Shown piece by piece: positions 8,816-18,086 of a stretch of 64,000 nucleotides of DNA. The notes under the pieces are model-generated. The model searched no databases. It saw only the letters and a list, made by a program, of their open reading frames with translations, and was not told where the DNA came from. The stretch is from Methanomassiliicoccaceae archaeon UBA404. Its GTDB lineage: Archaea; Thermoplasmatota; Thermoplasmata; Methanomassiliicoccales; Methanomethylophilaceae. Position 1 is the first letter of the stretch. Every line of letters begins with the position of its first letter. The stretch spans positions 12,949-76,948 of the forward strand of contig DAHY01000009.1 of the NCBI GenBank assembly GCA_002498605.1, given 5' to 3'. The translations under genes were made by a program, and so were the position numbers.

Positions 8816-8877
8816 TAACCGGATGCAATTCAAACAGTACTCTGGATACGACGTTAGACCGAATATCAATCGACCGC

Positions 8878-9057
8878 ATGATGAATGTTTACTGCGATTG
8901 CGGAAGATTGGTTTGGTTGGACCGTTCGGCGATGGATCTTAAGCTCAGCATAGGCAAAACCCTGGAATGCACCCAATGCAGAAACAAAAGAATTTCCGGT
9001 GAAATTGAACTGTTGAACCGGCATTTTAACGGCGAAGATATTTTTGCCGAAGAATAA
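8878..9057 (+). CDS. Small zinc-ribbon protein, unknown function
   Basis: A 59-residue protein beginning MMNVYCDCGRLVWLDRSAMD, with the CxC pair matched by CTQC at residues 31-34, forming one four-cysteine zinc site. It has a short acidic tail. It lies in an otherwise unassigned gap between pncB and topA and converges with topA. Function unknown; a zinc ribbon of this size could bind nucleic acid or a partner protein. Confidence 0.65.
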   Translation: MMNVYCDCGRLVWLDRSAMDLKLSIGKTLECTQCRNKRISGEIELLNRHFNGEDIFAEE

Positions 9058-9131
9058 ATCAAACTTACATCGCTTGCGCTGTTCATTAATATTTTTTGCA
9101 GGCAATTCATTAAAGAACAAATCCCGATTGA

Positions 9132-11420
9132 TTACTCTTTGGAAGCCTTTTTGCCGCCGGCGGCTTTCTTCTTGTTTTTAGGCTTGTTCGGACAATCCGG
9201 ATTGATACATTCTTCCGCTTTGCCGAATACGATAATCGGCGCGGAACAGTATTCGCACTTTTTGTCCGTGGGGCCGATAACGCCTCTCGGCCTCAGAGGG
9301 TATGTCTGAGTGCAGTCCGGCCATTCGGAACAGCCCGCAAAGCGTCTTCCGGCTTTGGAGTACATAAGGCGGATGGTTCCCTTGTTGCAGGTGGGACATT
9401 TGCCGAGGTATGTGCGTTGGGTGTTGGACTCGCATTTCGGATCGATACACTGCATCAACGGCGGGTTGCCCTTTCTGATGACCCTGAGTTCCGGAAGTCC
9501 GCAGACTTTACAAACGGAATCGGTGGGCTGATTGAGAGAACCTCTCGGCAACGGGAACGCGTTGGCGCAGTCCGGGTATCCGTCGCATCCTATGAAATTT
9601 CCGTTTTTGGATCTTTTAATGGTAAGTTCGTTTCCGCAGGAAGTACATTTTCCGATGTATTGATGAGACCTCATAGCCGTGCGTATCTCATCGCCGATCG
9701 CCTTCTCGTTTGACGCGATTTTCTCGGACACTTTGAACAGCATATCCTGTGATTCGGCGACAACCTGTTCGAGGGTTCTTTCGCCGTCACTGATTTTCTG
9801 CATATCCTCTTCCAATTTGGAAGTCATGTCGGGTTCGGTGATTTCTCCGCCGTATTTTTCCAGAGATTTGGTCAACGCCACTCCCCCTGCGGTGGGAATC
9901 ATCCTGTTGCCCTGTATGTAATTCCTTGAGTACAGTTTTGATATAATGTCGTGCCTGGTACTCTTGGTTCCCAGCTGAAGACGGTCCATCTCCTGAATGA
10001 GCGAACCCTGATTGTATCTGTAAGGCGGCCTGGTTTCAGATTCTTCCAAAGCCATGGAACGGACATCCACTTCATCGCCGACTTCCATTCTCGGAACCGT
10101 CGATGTTTTGGATTTGAGGTATTTGCCGTAATACTTTTTCCAACCCTTGAACAGTTGCTTGTATCCTTCGCACTTGAATTCTTCCCCGCCCACGTCGATT
10201 ATGCATTCCGTGATTTCCGCTTTGGCGGCAGGTGCGACGGTTGCCAGGAATCTTCTCACTATAAGTTCGTAAAGATTCCATTTGTCCCCTTTCATCTTAC
10301 CCGAAGCCGCGGCCGCGGTTGGATAGATAGGAGGATGATCCGTGGTACGTCTTTTACCTCTGGAAGGAAGAATCTTTTCCTGTGCAAGGATTTCTTCGGC
10401 TTCGGCTTTGAAATCGGATTCTTTGAGTTTCTCAAGAACTGCGCGAAGATTCACGCTTCTGGGATATTCCGTGTTTTCCGTACGCGGGTACGAGATGTAT
10501 CCGCTGATGTACAGTTCCTCGGCCAATTTCATGGCGGTTGTGGGGGGAATGCCTATTTTGTTGGCTTCCACCTGCATCTGGGTCGTATCGAACGGCGGAG
10601 GGCGGTATTCTTCTTTTTCGGATATTTCGAAAGAAGTCACCTTTCCCGTTTTGACTCCGGATATTTTGGATTCGACGGCTTCCGCTTCTTTCTTTTCCCA
10701 GAACGGATTTTTTATGTGATCCCCCTGGAAGGCGAGCAATCCGAATTTTGCGTTAACGTTCCAGAACGGAACCGGCACGAAGTTTTCCACTTCTTCGTTT
10801 TTATCCACAAGCAGTTTAAGCGTAGGGCTCTGAACCCTGCCTACGGACAGGAAGTTTTTGCCGACCTGTCCGGATGCGAGGGATATCTGTCTTGTCAAAA
10901 CCGCTCCCCAGGACAAATCTATAATCTGTCTTGCTTCCGCGGCATTCGATAAATGTTTGTCGGGAAGTTCCAAATTACTGAAAGCGTTTTCAACCTCAGC
11001 CTTTGTAAGTGCACTGAATTTGGCACGTTTGACCTTTGACATATCGACACCGGCGGCTTCCACGGTTTCAACACCGATAAGCTCTCCTTCCCTGTCGTAG
11101 TCTGTTGCGATTATGACTTCTCCGGCTTCGGCAGCCAGGGATTTAATGTTACTCAATATGGATTTTACTTTTACGGTCTTCACCTGCGGAGCATATACCA
11201 GCTCCGTGGGGGAGCCGGCGGACCAATCATTGTATTCTTTGGGATAATCCAATTCCAGAATGTGTCCGCGAAGACTGACGACGCTGTATTCATCGCCGTT
11301 AGCATCGAATGAGATTACTGAGGCCCCGCCGATTTTTTTGGTACTGGATTTGCCGTCGGAAAGTATGGTGGATATCCTTCGGGCAGCGTTGGCCTTTTCT
11401 GTGATAATCAGTTTCTTCAT
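9132..11420 (-). CDS. topA: DNA topoisomerase I (type IA), archaeal
   Basis: A 762-residue type IA topoisomerase that relaxes negative supercoils. The N-terminal Toprim domain shows IITEKANAARRI and the DYDREGE motif; the active-site tyrosine lies in GYISYPRTENTEYP (about residue 310). Four C4 zinc ribbons follow from about residue 585 to 750, before a Lys-rich tail. A TTG six codons upstream is also open, but a TATA element (about 11440-11450) places transcription start at about the ATG at 11420, implying a leaderless mRNA. It is monocistronic between convergent and divergent neighbours. Confidence 0.96.
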   Translation of the reverse strand: MKKLIITEKANAARRISTILSDGKSSTKKIGGASVISFDANGDEYSVVSLRGHILELDYPKEYNDWSAGSPTELVYAPQVKTVKVKSILSNIKSLAAEAGEVIIATDYDREGELIGVETVEAAGVDMSKVKRAKFSALTKAEVENAFSNLELPDKHLSNAAEARQIIDLSWGAVLTRQISLASGQVGKNFLSVGRVQSPTLKLLVDKNEEVENFVPVPFWNVNAKFGLLAFQGDHIKNPFWEKKEAEAVESKISGVKTGKVTSFEISEKEEYRPPPFDTTQMQVEANKIGIPPTTAMKLAEELYISGYISYPRTENTEYPRSVNLRAVLEKLKESDFKAEAEEILAQEKILPSRGKRRTTDHPPIYPTAAAASGKMKGDKWNLYELIVRRFLATVAPAAKAEITECIIDVGGEEFKCEGYKQLFKGWKKYYGKYLKSKTSTVPRMEVGDEVDVRSMALEESETRPPYRYNQGSLIQEMDRLQLGTKSTRHDIISKLYSRNYIQGNRMIPTAGGVALTKSLEKYGGEITEPDMTSKLEEDMQKISDGERTLEQVVAESQDMLFKVSEKIASNEKAIGDEIRTAMRSHQYIGKCTSCGNELTIKRSKNGNFIGCDGYPDCANAFPLPRGSLNQPTDSVCKVCGLPELRVIRKGNPPLMQCIDPKCESNTQRTYLGKCPTCNKGTIRLMYSKAGRRFAGCSEWPDCTQTYPLRPRGVIGPTDKKCEYCSAPIIVFGKAEECINPDCPNKPKNKKKAAGGKKASKE

Positions 11421-11495
11421 CGTGTCACTCACATTCAAGGCATTATTTAATTATTAGCGACATTCACAAAATTGCTTATGGGAATGTAATTAAGC

Positions 11496-12062
11496 ATGAA
11501 ATGGCACTACATGACCATGAGCGTAACCCCTGACAAGGTAGCGGAAATTCTAAGAAAACACAGCGGTGTCGTAAGAGTCGAAATTCCGGATCGGAATTTC
11601 TTATGTACACTCGAAGAAGACGATTTGTGCGTAGACACGTCTTTCGGAATGCCCATCGACAACAAAGCCATGGACGCCTGCCTTGCCTGTGATTTTGTGC
11701 TGTGTGTTTTTGCCAACACTTCCTTCGAACAGCCCAGCGACAAGATTATGATGATGCAGGATTCGTCCGGTCTCGTATTGGGTCATGACGTAGCCCCGTC
11801 ACAAATGGATGAGTACATGGCCCGGGAAGATTTAATCTGGCTGTCCGAAGATTTTGTAATATATCCGAGTACCGAAATGGGAGACGATATAATTCTGGTT
11901 ATGCTGCCTCAAATCTATAACGGATTTTCCGAAGAAGACGGCGTATCGGAAGCTGTTATCTTCTATCCCGCAACCACAACCGATTCCATAATAAAGGAAA
12001 AATACGGCGAGTTCGACGATCCGCAGATCGCCACATTGTTAATGGGAATCAAATTGAAATAA
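11496..12062 (+). CDS. Conserved-looking hypothetical protein, 188 residues
   Basis: No domain recognised. The protein is acidic, has no signal peptide or membrane segment, and has a short Cys pair (ACLACDF) near residue 61 and Met-rich stretches (KIMMMQD). A TATA-like GCTTATGG about 20 bp before the ATG suggests a leaderless transcript. It sits between topA (divergent) and nikR (convergent, 1 bp apart). Clean codon usage and a promoter support a real gene; function cannot be assigned. Confidence 0.7.
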   Translation: MKWHYMTMSVTPDKVAEILRKHSGVVRVEIPDRNFLCTLEEDDLCVDTSFGMPIDNKAMDACLACDFVLCVFANTSFEQPSDKIMMMQDSSGLVLGHDVAPSQMDEYMAREDLIWLSEDFVIYPSTEMGDDIILVMLPQIYNGFSEEDGVSEAVIFYPATTTDSIIKEKYGEFDDPQIATLLMGIKLK

Positions 12063-12063
12063 T

Positions 12064-12504
12064 TCAGTTCCTGGTACCGACATGATGCATGTTGCCCGAT
12101 TTGGGGGAAACCATGGTAAGTCTTCCTCTGAGCACGCCCTTTATGGAAGTTATTTCGGAAGCAAAATTCTTCAGAGTTCCCAATTCGCCTTCGACAATGA
12201 GAATTTCCATACACCTGTCATGATCCAGATGGACATGAATGGTGGTGTTAACGTTGCTTATGTGCTCATGCTGCAGTTCGGTTAATCTTTCGCCGACGCT
12301 GGATATACTGTGGTCGTATACCATGACAACAACCCCGGTCATGTACTCGTTATCGTTCTTCCAATCGCTTTCGGCAAGGGAATCGCGGACAAGGTCTCTT
12401 ATGGCCTCTGATCTGCTGACATATCCCTTCTTGGAGATAGAAGCATCAAACTCTTTCAAAAGTTCGGGTTCCAGTGAAACACCTATGCGTGTGACTCCAT
12501 CCAT
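12064..12504 (-). CDS. nikR: Nickel-responsive regulator NikR
   Basis: A 146-residue regulator: an N-terminal ribbon-helix-helix (VTRIGVSLEPELLKEFD) and a C-terminal ACT-like nickel-binding domain. The ligand pattern is present in HEH...HVHLDHDRC, the family His/His/Cys set. Known NikR proteins repress nickel uptake genes when nickel is abundant. The start is set at 12504, because a TATA-like element (12530-12537) about 26 bp upstream makes it leaderless; an ATG five codons further up is less likely. Nickel maturation genes hypA-hypD lie 3 kb away. Confidence 0.93.
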   Translation of the reverse strand: MDGVTRIGVSLEPELLKEFDASISKKGYVSRSEAIRDLVRDSLAESDWKNDNEYMTGVVVMVYDHSISSVGERLTELQHEHISNVNTTIHVHLDHDRCMEILIVEGELGTLKNFASEITSIKGVLRGRLTMVSPKSGNMHHVGTRN

Positions 12505-12612
12505 ATATACGCGGAACACTTTCTGCAGTATTAAACTTGTCGGAGTTCTTGTGTCCTTAGCGCATATTTCATTCTCCTCAAGGATTAAACCATAGGTGTC
12601 GATATCCCTGAT

Positions 12613-13398
12613 GTGGCAATGAACGCAGACATCATCGGCGGGTTGTTATCTTCGGCGGTCCGCAATGCGGTTTCAGGAAAGGATACGGCAGTGTCTTTTT
12701 CCGGAGGGGTAGATTCGGGTCTCATTGCCGCCATGGCGACGGAATACACGGAAAACGTAAGATTGTACACTGTGGGTACGGAAGGCGCACATGATGTGCT
12801 GAAAGCCGAAGAAGCGGCAAAATTATTGGATTTGGAACAGGAACATATACTGCTGACCGAAGACAACATAGAAGGATTGCTGAAGGAAATGATTCATATC
12901 TCCGGTACCGAAGATCCGTTGACTCTTTCTTTTGAAATTCCCACGTTCTGCGTTACGAAGTTTTGTTCCGAACACAGCATCATCGGCGGCATCGGAGCCG
13001 ACGAACTTTTCGGAGGATATCACAGATACATCGGAATGCCGCCTTCGGAATTCAAAGATGCCAGAAACGAAGATCTGAAAAAATTAATGTCGTACGTCAT
13101 TCCTCACGAGGATAAAGTTGCCGATTATTTCGGCAAAACAATTCATCGGCCGTTTGTCGACAGGGATCTTGTTGATGCGGTATTGTCTCTTCCCTGCGAA
13201 GAAATACTCCCCTCGGACAAACGTCCCCGCAAAGCGATCCTGAAAGAAATCGCGGAAAGCATGAATCTGAACCTGTTGGCCGAAACCGAAAAGAAAGCCG
13301 CGCAATACGGTTCCGGGGCAATGGGGCTGATAAGGAAGTCGGCAAGGAAAGAAAAGCTGACGGTGGGCGAATACGTCAAATCTTTTTCCGACCGTTGA
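12613..13398 (+). CDS. PP-loop ATPase, asparagine synthetase-like domain without glutaminase
   Basis: A 261-residue protein with the ATP-pyrophosphatase P-loop AVSFSGGVDSGL (residues about 26-37) and the asparagine-synthase-like IIGGIGADELFGGYHRY and HRPFVDRDLVDAVLSLP segments. It is only the synthetase half of AsnB; the N-terminal Cys-glutaminase is absent, so it should adenylate a carboxylate or base and use another nitrogen or sulfur source. Its GTG start and TTGA overlap with folC suggest a three-gene unit with folC and nth. The substrate is unknown. Confidence 0.8.
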   Translation: MAMNADIIGGLLSSAVRNAVSGKDTAVSFSGGVDSGLIAAMATEYTENVRLYTVGTEGAHDVLKAEEAAKLLDLEQEHILLTEDNIEGLLKEMIHISGTEDPLTLSFEIPTFCVTKFCSEHSIIGGIGADELFGGYHRYIGMPPSEFKDARNEDLKKLMSYVIPHEDKVADYFGKTIHRPFVDRDLVDAVLSLPCEEILPSDKRPRKAILKEIAESMNLNLLAETEKKAAQYGSGAMGLIRKSARKEKLTVGEYVKSFSDR

Positions 13399-14708
13399 CG
13401 GCACCGGTAATATACCCTTTGTATTATACGGCGTACGTGAACGATTTGGAAACAAAAGAGGATTTTCTCGATTGGTTATACGGATTGACTTCCCAGGGCA
13501 TAAAACTGGGTTTGGACAATATCACGGAACTCCTCGAAAGAATGGGCAATCCCCATAAATCTTTCAAAAGCGTGCATGTGGGCGGAACCGACGGCAAAGG
13601 ATCCGTCTGTGCCATGGTTTCTTCGGTGCTGAGGGAAAGCGGAATCAGTACGGGATTGTTCGTTTCCCCGCATATAACGGAATTCAACGAACGGATATCC
13701 GTTGACGGAATACAGATTACCGATGACGAACTTGCCGAGATGGCGGCCCTTGTCGTTTCGCACGTCCGGGAGATGTCGGACAACGGGAAATACTGCACAT
13801 TCTTCGAAGTCACCACCGCAATAGCTTTTCTTTATTTCAAGAAAAAAGGGGTTGAATACGCCGTTGTCGAAGTCGGAATGGGAGGCAGAGCGGATTCCAC
13901 CAATGTTCTGATTCCCGAAGTATGCGTAATAGGAAACGTAAGTTTGGAACACACCGCATTTCTGGGAAACACCCTGGAAAAGATAGCTTTTGAAAAAGCC
14001 GGCATCATAAAACCCGGAGTGCCCTGCGTGACGATGAACGGCGATGAAGCATTTGCGGTAATCAGAAAAACCGCCGAAGAAAGAAAGTCGCCTCTGATAC
14101 GCGTGAACAAAGCGGATATAAACATTATGAGTCTGGATGAAAAAGGTACTTTTTTTCAATATAAGGGGGAAGACTATCACGTATCCGTTCCCGGAAGATA
14201 TCAGGCCAAAAATGCATCTTTGGCCATCGAAGCCGTGTCGATGTTAAGCATATACGGACAAAAATGCAGATGCAACATCCGCAAAGGACTGGAAAAGGTA
14301 TTTTGGCCCTGCAGACTCCAAAGAATACCCGGCACGCCGTTTATAATGGACGTAACCCACACCGTGGAAGGATCCGCGCAGATAATATCGGACATCCGGG
14401 AAATATACGGCAGTGTGAACGTTGTGTTCGGAGTCCTCAAAGATAAAAACATAAGGGGCATAGCAGAGAACATTTCCAAAATAGCAAACCGTATAATAGT
14501 AACCCGGCCGGAAACCGAAAGAGCTTCCCCGTCCGAAGAAACAGCCAGGATTTTTTCGGAATTCTTTGAAGACATCATTGTAACCGATAACGTTGAAGAA
14601 GCCATGAACAAATCATCGGAAATTTTCGGCGATGGATTGATATTGGTTACGGGGTCTTTCTATACAACCGGGGAGGCGATGAAATGGATAAAAAAGACAT
14701 ATCTCTGA
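13395..14708 (+). CDS. folC: Folylpolyglutamate synthase/Mur ligase family protein
   Basis: A 437-residue Mur-ligase-fold protein of the FolC family, which adds glutamate to pterin cofactors. Hallmarks are the P-loop GGTDGKGSVCAM, SPHITEFNERI, the ATP-binding VVEVGMGGRADSTN and SLEHTAFLGNTLEKIAFEKAGI. In a methanogen the acceptor may be a methanopterin derivative rather than folate (inference). The TTG start at 13395 overlaps the previous stop; a GTG at 13437 would give a more typical N-terminus and should be considered. Confidence 0.88.
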   Translation: MTAPVIYPLYYTAYVNDLETKEDFLDWLYGLTSQGIKLGLDNITELLERMGNPHKSFKSVHVGGTDGKGSVCAMVSSVLRESGISTGLFVSPHITEFNERISVDGIQITDDELAEMAALVVSHVREMSDNGKYCTFFEVTTAIAFLYFKKKGVEYAVVEVGMGGRADSTNVLIPEVCVIGNVSLEHTAFLGNTLEKIAFEKAGIIKPGVPCVTMNGDEAFAVIRKTAEERKSPLIRVNKADINIMSLDEKGTFFQYKGEDYHVSVPGRYQAKNASLAIEAVSMLSIYGQKCRCNIRKGLEKVFWPCRLQRIPGTPFIMDVTHTVEGSAQIISDIREIYGSVNVVFGVLKDKNIRGIAENISKIANRIIVTRPETERASPSEETARIFSEFFEDIIVTDNVEEAMNKSSEIFGDGLILVTGSFYTTGEAMKWIKKTYL

Positions 14709-15346
14709 TTCTTGACAGATTATCCGAAAAATACGGAGGCGATGCGGCGTATCCCGGAAGATCTTCGGAGGGACTGAGTCCCGAATGGCCTTTCGATCCG
14801 TTTCACGTATTGATATCCACGATACTGTCGCAGAGAACCAAAGACGACAATACCCGAAAAGCCTCCGACAGGCTGTTTTCCGTTTACGGCACAATGGAAG
14901 AGATAGCCTCCGCCGAAACCGAAAAAGTAGCCGAACTTATCCGCCCCGCGGGATTTCCGAATCAGAAAGCCGGTGCGATAATCGAAACCTGCAAAATTCT
15001 TTTGAGGGATTACGGCGGCAAAGTTCCCACACAGACCGAAGAACTTCTCAAACTTCCGATGGTCGGAAGAAAGACCGCGGCATGTGTGAGAGCTTACGCA
15101 ATGAGCATTCCCTCGGTCTGTGTGGACACCCACGTTCACAGAATCACCAACCTTATGGGTTTGGTTGATACCGACACTCCGGAAAAAACCGAAGAAGAGC
15201 TTATGAGAATCACTCCGAAAAAAAGATGGATGGATATAAACCGTTATTTCGTAAGGCACGGCCAGGTAATTTGCAGACCCAACCGTCCGAACTGCGGAGA
15301 ATGCATCGTTGCCGACATGTGCGATTCCCGAAAGGATGACGCATGA
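14684..15346 (+). CDS. nth: Endonuclease III (DNA glycosylase/AP lyase)
   Basis: A 220-residue base-excision enzyme for oxidised pyrimidines. The helix-hairpin-helix LPMVGRKTAACV contains the catalytic lysine, VDTHVHRI the catalytic aspartate, and the C-terminal C-x6-C-x2-C-x5-C motif (CRPNRPNCGECIVADMC) holds a [4Fe-4S] cluster. It overlaps folC by 25 bp, which suggests translational coupling. All catalytic residues are present. Confidence 0.96.
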   Translation: MDKKDISLILDRLSEKYGGDAAYPGRSSEGLSPEWPFDPFHVLISTILSQRTKDDNTRKASDRLFSVYGTMEEIASAETEKVAELIRPAGFPNQKAGAIIETCKILLRDYGGKVPTQTEELLKLPMVGRKTAACVRAYAMSIPSVCVDTHVHRITNLMGLVDTDTPEKTEEELMRITPKKRWMDINRYFVRHGQVICRPNRPNCGECIVADMCDSRKDDA

Positions 15347-15376
15347 TTTTTAATGATTAATCCATATACGGCGGTT

Positions 15377-15754
15377 GTGCACGAAGTTTCTGTAATATCG
15401 GGCATCGTCAATGCCGTTCTCGAAGAACTTGAAAAATACGATGTTATCAAAGTTTCTGCCGTTGATATTTTAATCGGCGACATGACAATGTTGGGAGACG
15501 AACAACTTACGTTTGCTTACGAGGTGGTAACAAGGGATACTTTGCTTGAAGGATCCAAGCTCAACATTGAGCACGAATCGATAAGGGTTACCTGCGATGC
15601 CTGCAAATACGACGGACCCGTGAAGTTATTGGAATCCGGAGATTACACATCTCACAAAATTCCCGTGATGTCCTGTCCCGAATGCGGAGGACACATCGAA
15701 GTCGTGGCCGGACAGTCCTGCTGCGTCACATCCGTGGATATAGAGGAGGCATGA
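15377..15754 (+). CDS. hypA: Hydrogenase maturation nickel metallochaperone HypA
   Basis: HypA delivers nickel to [NiFe] hydrogenases. The frame is open from 15353, but I choose the GTG at 15377 because mature HypA must begin Met-His-Glu: the N-terminal His2 is a nickel ligand, and from this codon the protein begins M-H-E-V-S-V. The zinc site CDAC...CPEC (residues about 72-105) is present. Length is 125 residues, near the usual 113-120. It is followed 3 bp later by hypD. Confidence 0.94.
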   Translation: MHEVSVISGIVNAVLEELEKYDVIKVSAVDILIGDMTMLGDEQLTFAYEVVTRDTLLEGSKLNIEHESIRVTCDACKYDGPVKLLESGDYTSHKIPVMSCPECGGHIEVVAGQSCCVTSVDIEEA

Positions 15755-15757
15755 TTC

Positions 15758-16837
15758 ATGTACAAATACAGAGACGAAGCAACCGCCAAGAGAATACTCA
15801 AAGGAATCAAAGACCGCGGCGTCGAGTGTAACCTGATGCACATATGCGGAACTCATCAGGACACCATCGTGCGTTTCGGACTCGAGGAAATGCTGGCCGA
15901 TGCGGGCATTAAGATTCATCAGGGGCCCGGATGCCCTGTTTGTGTGACGACCGCCAAAGAAATATCGGAAATCATAACCCTTGCCAAAGGAGGCGTTACC
16001 GTAACGGCTTTCGGAGACATGATGAGGGTTCCGACGCCGATGGGTTCTTTGTTTGACGCAAAAACCGACGGAGCCGACGTCCGTATTGTGTATTCCATAG
16101 AAGACGCTGTTACAATGTCCCGAGATTTGGATAACGATGTGGTGTTTGTCGGAGTGGGTTTTGAAACCACCGCGCCCTCCACCTGTGTTCCGTTGAACAG
16201 AGACGATGTACCGGAAAACTTTTCGGTTTACAGCTGTCACAGAATTTGCCCGCCGATAATACAGGCATTGTTGGATATGGGAGAAAACAAGATTGACGGT
16301 TTCATAATGCCGGGACACGTAGCCGTGATAACCGGAACCGAGATTTTCAAGCCTTTTGCAGAGAAATACCACCTTCCTCAGGTTGTGGCAGGTTTCGAAC
16401 CGCTGGATGTGCTGATGTCCTGCTATATGCTCGCCAAACAGATATCCGAGGGAAGAGCCGAGGTGGAAAACGAATATACCCGTCTTGTCAGGGACAAGGG
16501 AAACCTGAAAGCCCTGGAACTTATGGACAGAACCTTCGAACCCATAGATTATGCCTGGAGAGGATTCCCGGTCATCGAAAAGAGCAGACTGGCGTTTAAA
16601 CCGGAATATGCCGAGCACGATGCAACCAAAGTTCACGAAGATCTTATTGCATCCGCCCCCGAGGTCGAAGAAGAAGCCAGGGGTTGCAGATGCGGCGAAG
16701 TGCTCAGGGGACTGATCAAGTCCCACGAATGTCCGATGTTCGGTAAACCCTGCAAACCCAGTTCTCCTTCGGGACCATGTATGGTTTCTGCCGAAGGCAG
16801 TTGCAATATAGCTTACAGATACTCGGATAAGAGGTGA
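15758..16837 (+). CDS. hypD: Hydrogenase maturation protein HypD
   Basis: A 359-residue Fe-S scaffold protein which, with HypC, assembles the Fe(CN)2CO moiety of [NiFe] hydrogenases. Family motifs are visible: MHICGTHQDTI with the conserved Cys, GPGCPVCVT, GFETTAPSTC, PGHVAVITG, VVAGFEPLDVL, and the C-terminal CRCGEVLRG...CPMFGKPC cysteine cluster. It is the central gene of a hypA-hypD-unknown operon; hypB, C, E and F are not in this window. Confidence 0.97.
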   Translation: MYKYRDEATAKRILKGIKDRGVECNLMHICGTHQDTIVRFGLEEMLADAGIKIHQGPGCPVCVTTAKEISEIITLAKGGVTVTAFGDMMRVPTPMGSLFDAKTDGADVRIVYSIEDAVTMSRDLDNDVVFVGVGFETTAPSTCVPLNRDDVPENFSVYSCHRICPPIIQALLDMGENKIDGFIMPGHVAVITGTEIFKPFAEKYHLPQVVAGFEPLDVLMSCYMLAKQISEGRAEVENEYTRLVRDKGNLKALELMDRTFEPIDYAWRGFPVIEKSRLAFKPEYAEHDATKVHEDLIASAPEVEEEARGCRCGEVLRGLIKSHECPMFGKPCKPSSPSGPCMVSAEGSCNIAYRYSDKR

Positions 16838-17431
16838 ATGGAAGTGGAACAAGCAAAACCAAAAATCGTACCTATTGCCGCCCCCCGTACCGGTAAAAAG
16901 AACATACTGATTGTAACAAACGATTCTGAAGTGACCATTTCAAACAAATTGGAAGCGGCCGGCGATCTTTTCGGCGGCAGAGTCACCGAAATACGCGAGT
17001 TCGTAAAAAGTCTTGAAGAGGAATTCGGCGAAGAAGGAAGCAATACCATGAACATATCTTTCGGGCTGATAACCACGTTCTTCGGATTCGTACCCAGCAA
17101 TTATTCGATATACAGATACAAGTATGCCATGAGCAACAAAGAAGAGTATCTGCTTACCCAGAAGGAAAGAGACTATGCCGGCAGACTGGAATACGTTTCA
17201 AGAGGATTTGACAAAGTCATAATCTGTGTTCCCAAAGAGATGTTCAGAATCCTGGTTGACAACGATGCTCTTCATAACGGTAAAATCATTGCCGTTACTT
17301 CGAAAGACTTCAAAGGACTCTGCGAAGAAAGAGAATGGATATACCTTGAAAGGAAAGGTGCCAGACTGGGAAAAAAGAACGCAGAGAAAGTAAGGAATTA
17401 TCTGAGAGAACTCAACGCCGGTACTTCCTGA
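16838..17431 (+). CDS. Uncharacterised protein downstream of hypD
   Basis: A 197-residue soluble protein with no recognised domain. Its ATG follows the hypD stop directly, with GAGGTGA as Shine-Dalgarno inside the end of hypD, so it is translated with the hydrogenase maturation genes. The N-terminal KNILIVTNDSEVTISNKLEAAGDLFGGRVTEI and the central FDKVIICVPKEMFR look like an alpha/beta fold, with a basic C-terminal helix region. A role linked to hydrogenase maturation or nickel is inferred from position only. Confidence 0.75.
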   Translation: MEVEQAKPKIVPIAAPRTGKKNILIVTNDSEVTISNKLEAAGDLFGGRVTEIREFVKSLEEEFGEEGSNTMNISFGLITTFFGFVPSNYSIYRYKYAMSNKEEYLLTQKERDYAGRLEYVSRGFDKVIICVPKEMFRILVDNDALHNGKIIAVTSKDFKGLCEEREWIYLERKGARLGKKNAEKVRNYLRELNAGTS

Positions 17432-18086
17432 TTCTTTCTCTTACGGTATCGTCCGCGCGTCGGGATTCACATACCTTGCGCACGGTCATATTCTGAATTT
17501 CGGGATTCAGTTTTCCCGAAATAAGAATATTTTCCGTTTTATCGGGAAACAGTATGTAACAGTATGAAAGAGTCCAGGCGGACCCCATTTTGTAATAGTA
17601 TCCGTCATGATGAACAGAAACCAATCTGTTCAGCACCCTGTCGATGTTTTTTCCGTCAATGAATTTGAAAAGAAGCATTACCGCAGCCATGCGCATTTTG
17701 AACTCTTCGCCGGAAGAAAAGAACTCATCGCAAAGAGTCCACAGTTCTTCGTCATAGTCCGGGTTATGCTTCCAATCATTGCATAACAAATCGCATACCG
17801 CCCAATTTTTCACACAGGGGGCAAACCTGCGGGTAAGAGCAATCCGTTCTTCGAAAACCATATCCGCGTTTGCAATGACAAGCGCCTTCAGCAGATATTC
17901 TTCGTGATATTCCGAATCGGTTTCAAGAAAACTCCGCCATTCGCGGTTCATTATTTCAGAAGCTATTTTTCTGAGAACCGGCATTCTGACGCCCAGTATA
18001 TTATCGGTGTCCGGCAGCAGTTTTCGGTTAAATTCGGCGTATTTTCGGTCGACGTTTTCAAACAATGCATCAATCACGTCACTCAA
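17412..18086 (-). CDS. alkD: DNA alkylation repair protein, AlkD family
   Basis: A 224-residue all-helical HEAT-like repeat protein of the AlkD family of alkylpurine DNA glycosylases. Typical features are GVRMPVLRKIASEI near residue 31, then CVKNWAVCDLLC, MAAVMLLFKFI, and YYYKMGSAWTLSYCYI, where family members present the Trp/Asp/Arg DNA-binding surface. It overlaps ogt by 8 bp, forming an alkylation-repair operon, and overlaps the convergent hyp-cluster gene by 20 bp. Confidence 0.9.
   Translation of the reverse strand: MSDVIDALFENVDRKYAEFNRKLLPDTDNILGVRMPVLRKIASEIMNREWRSFLETDSEYHEEYLLKALVIANADMVFEERIALTRRFAPCVKNWAVCDLLCNDWKHNPDYDEELWTLCDEFFSSGEEFKMRMAAVMLLFKFIDGKNIDRVLNRLVSVHHDGYYYKMGSAWTLSYCYILFPDKTENILISGKLNPEIQNMTVRKVCESRRADDTVRERIRKYRR

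Noticed and set aside
9951..10952. 333-codon open frame on the plus strand over topA
   Set aside because: Antisense shadow of topoisomerase I.
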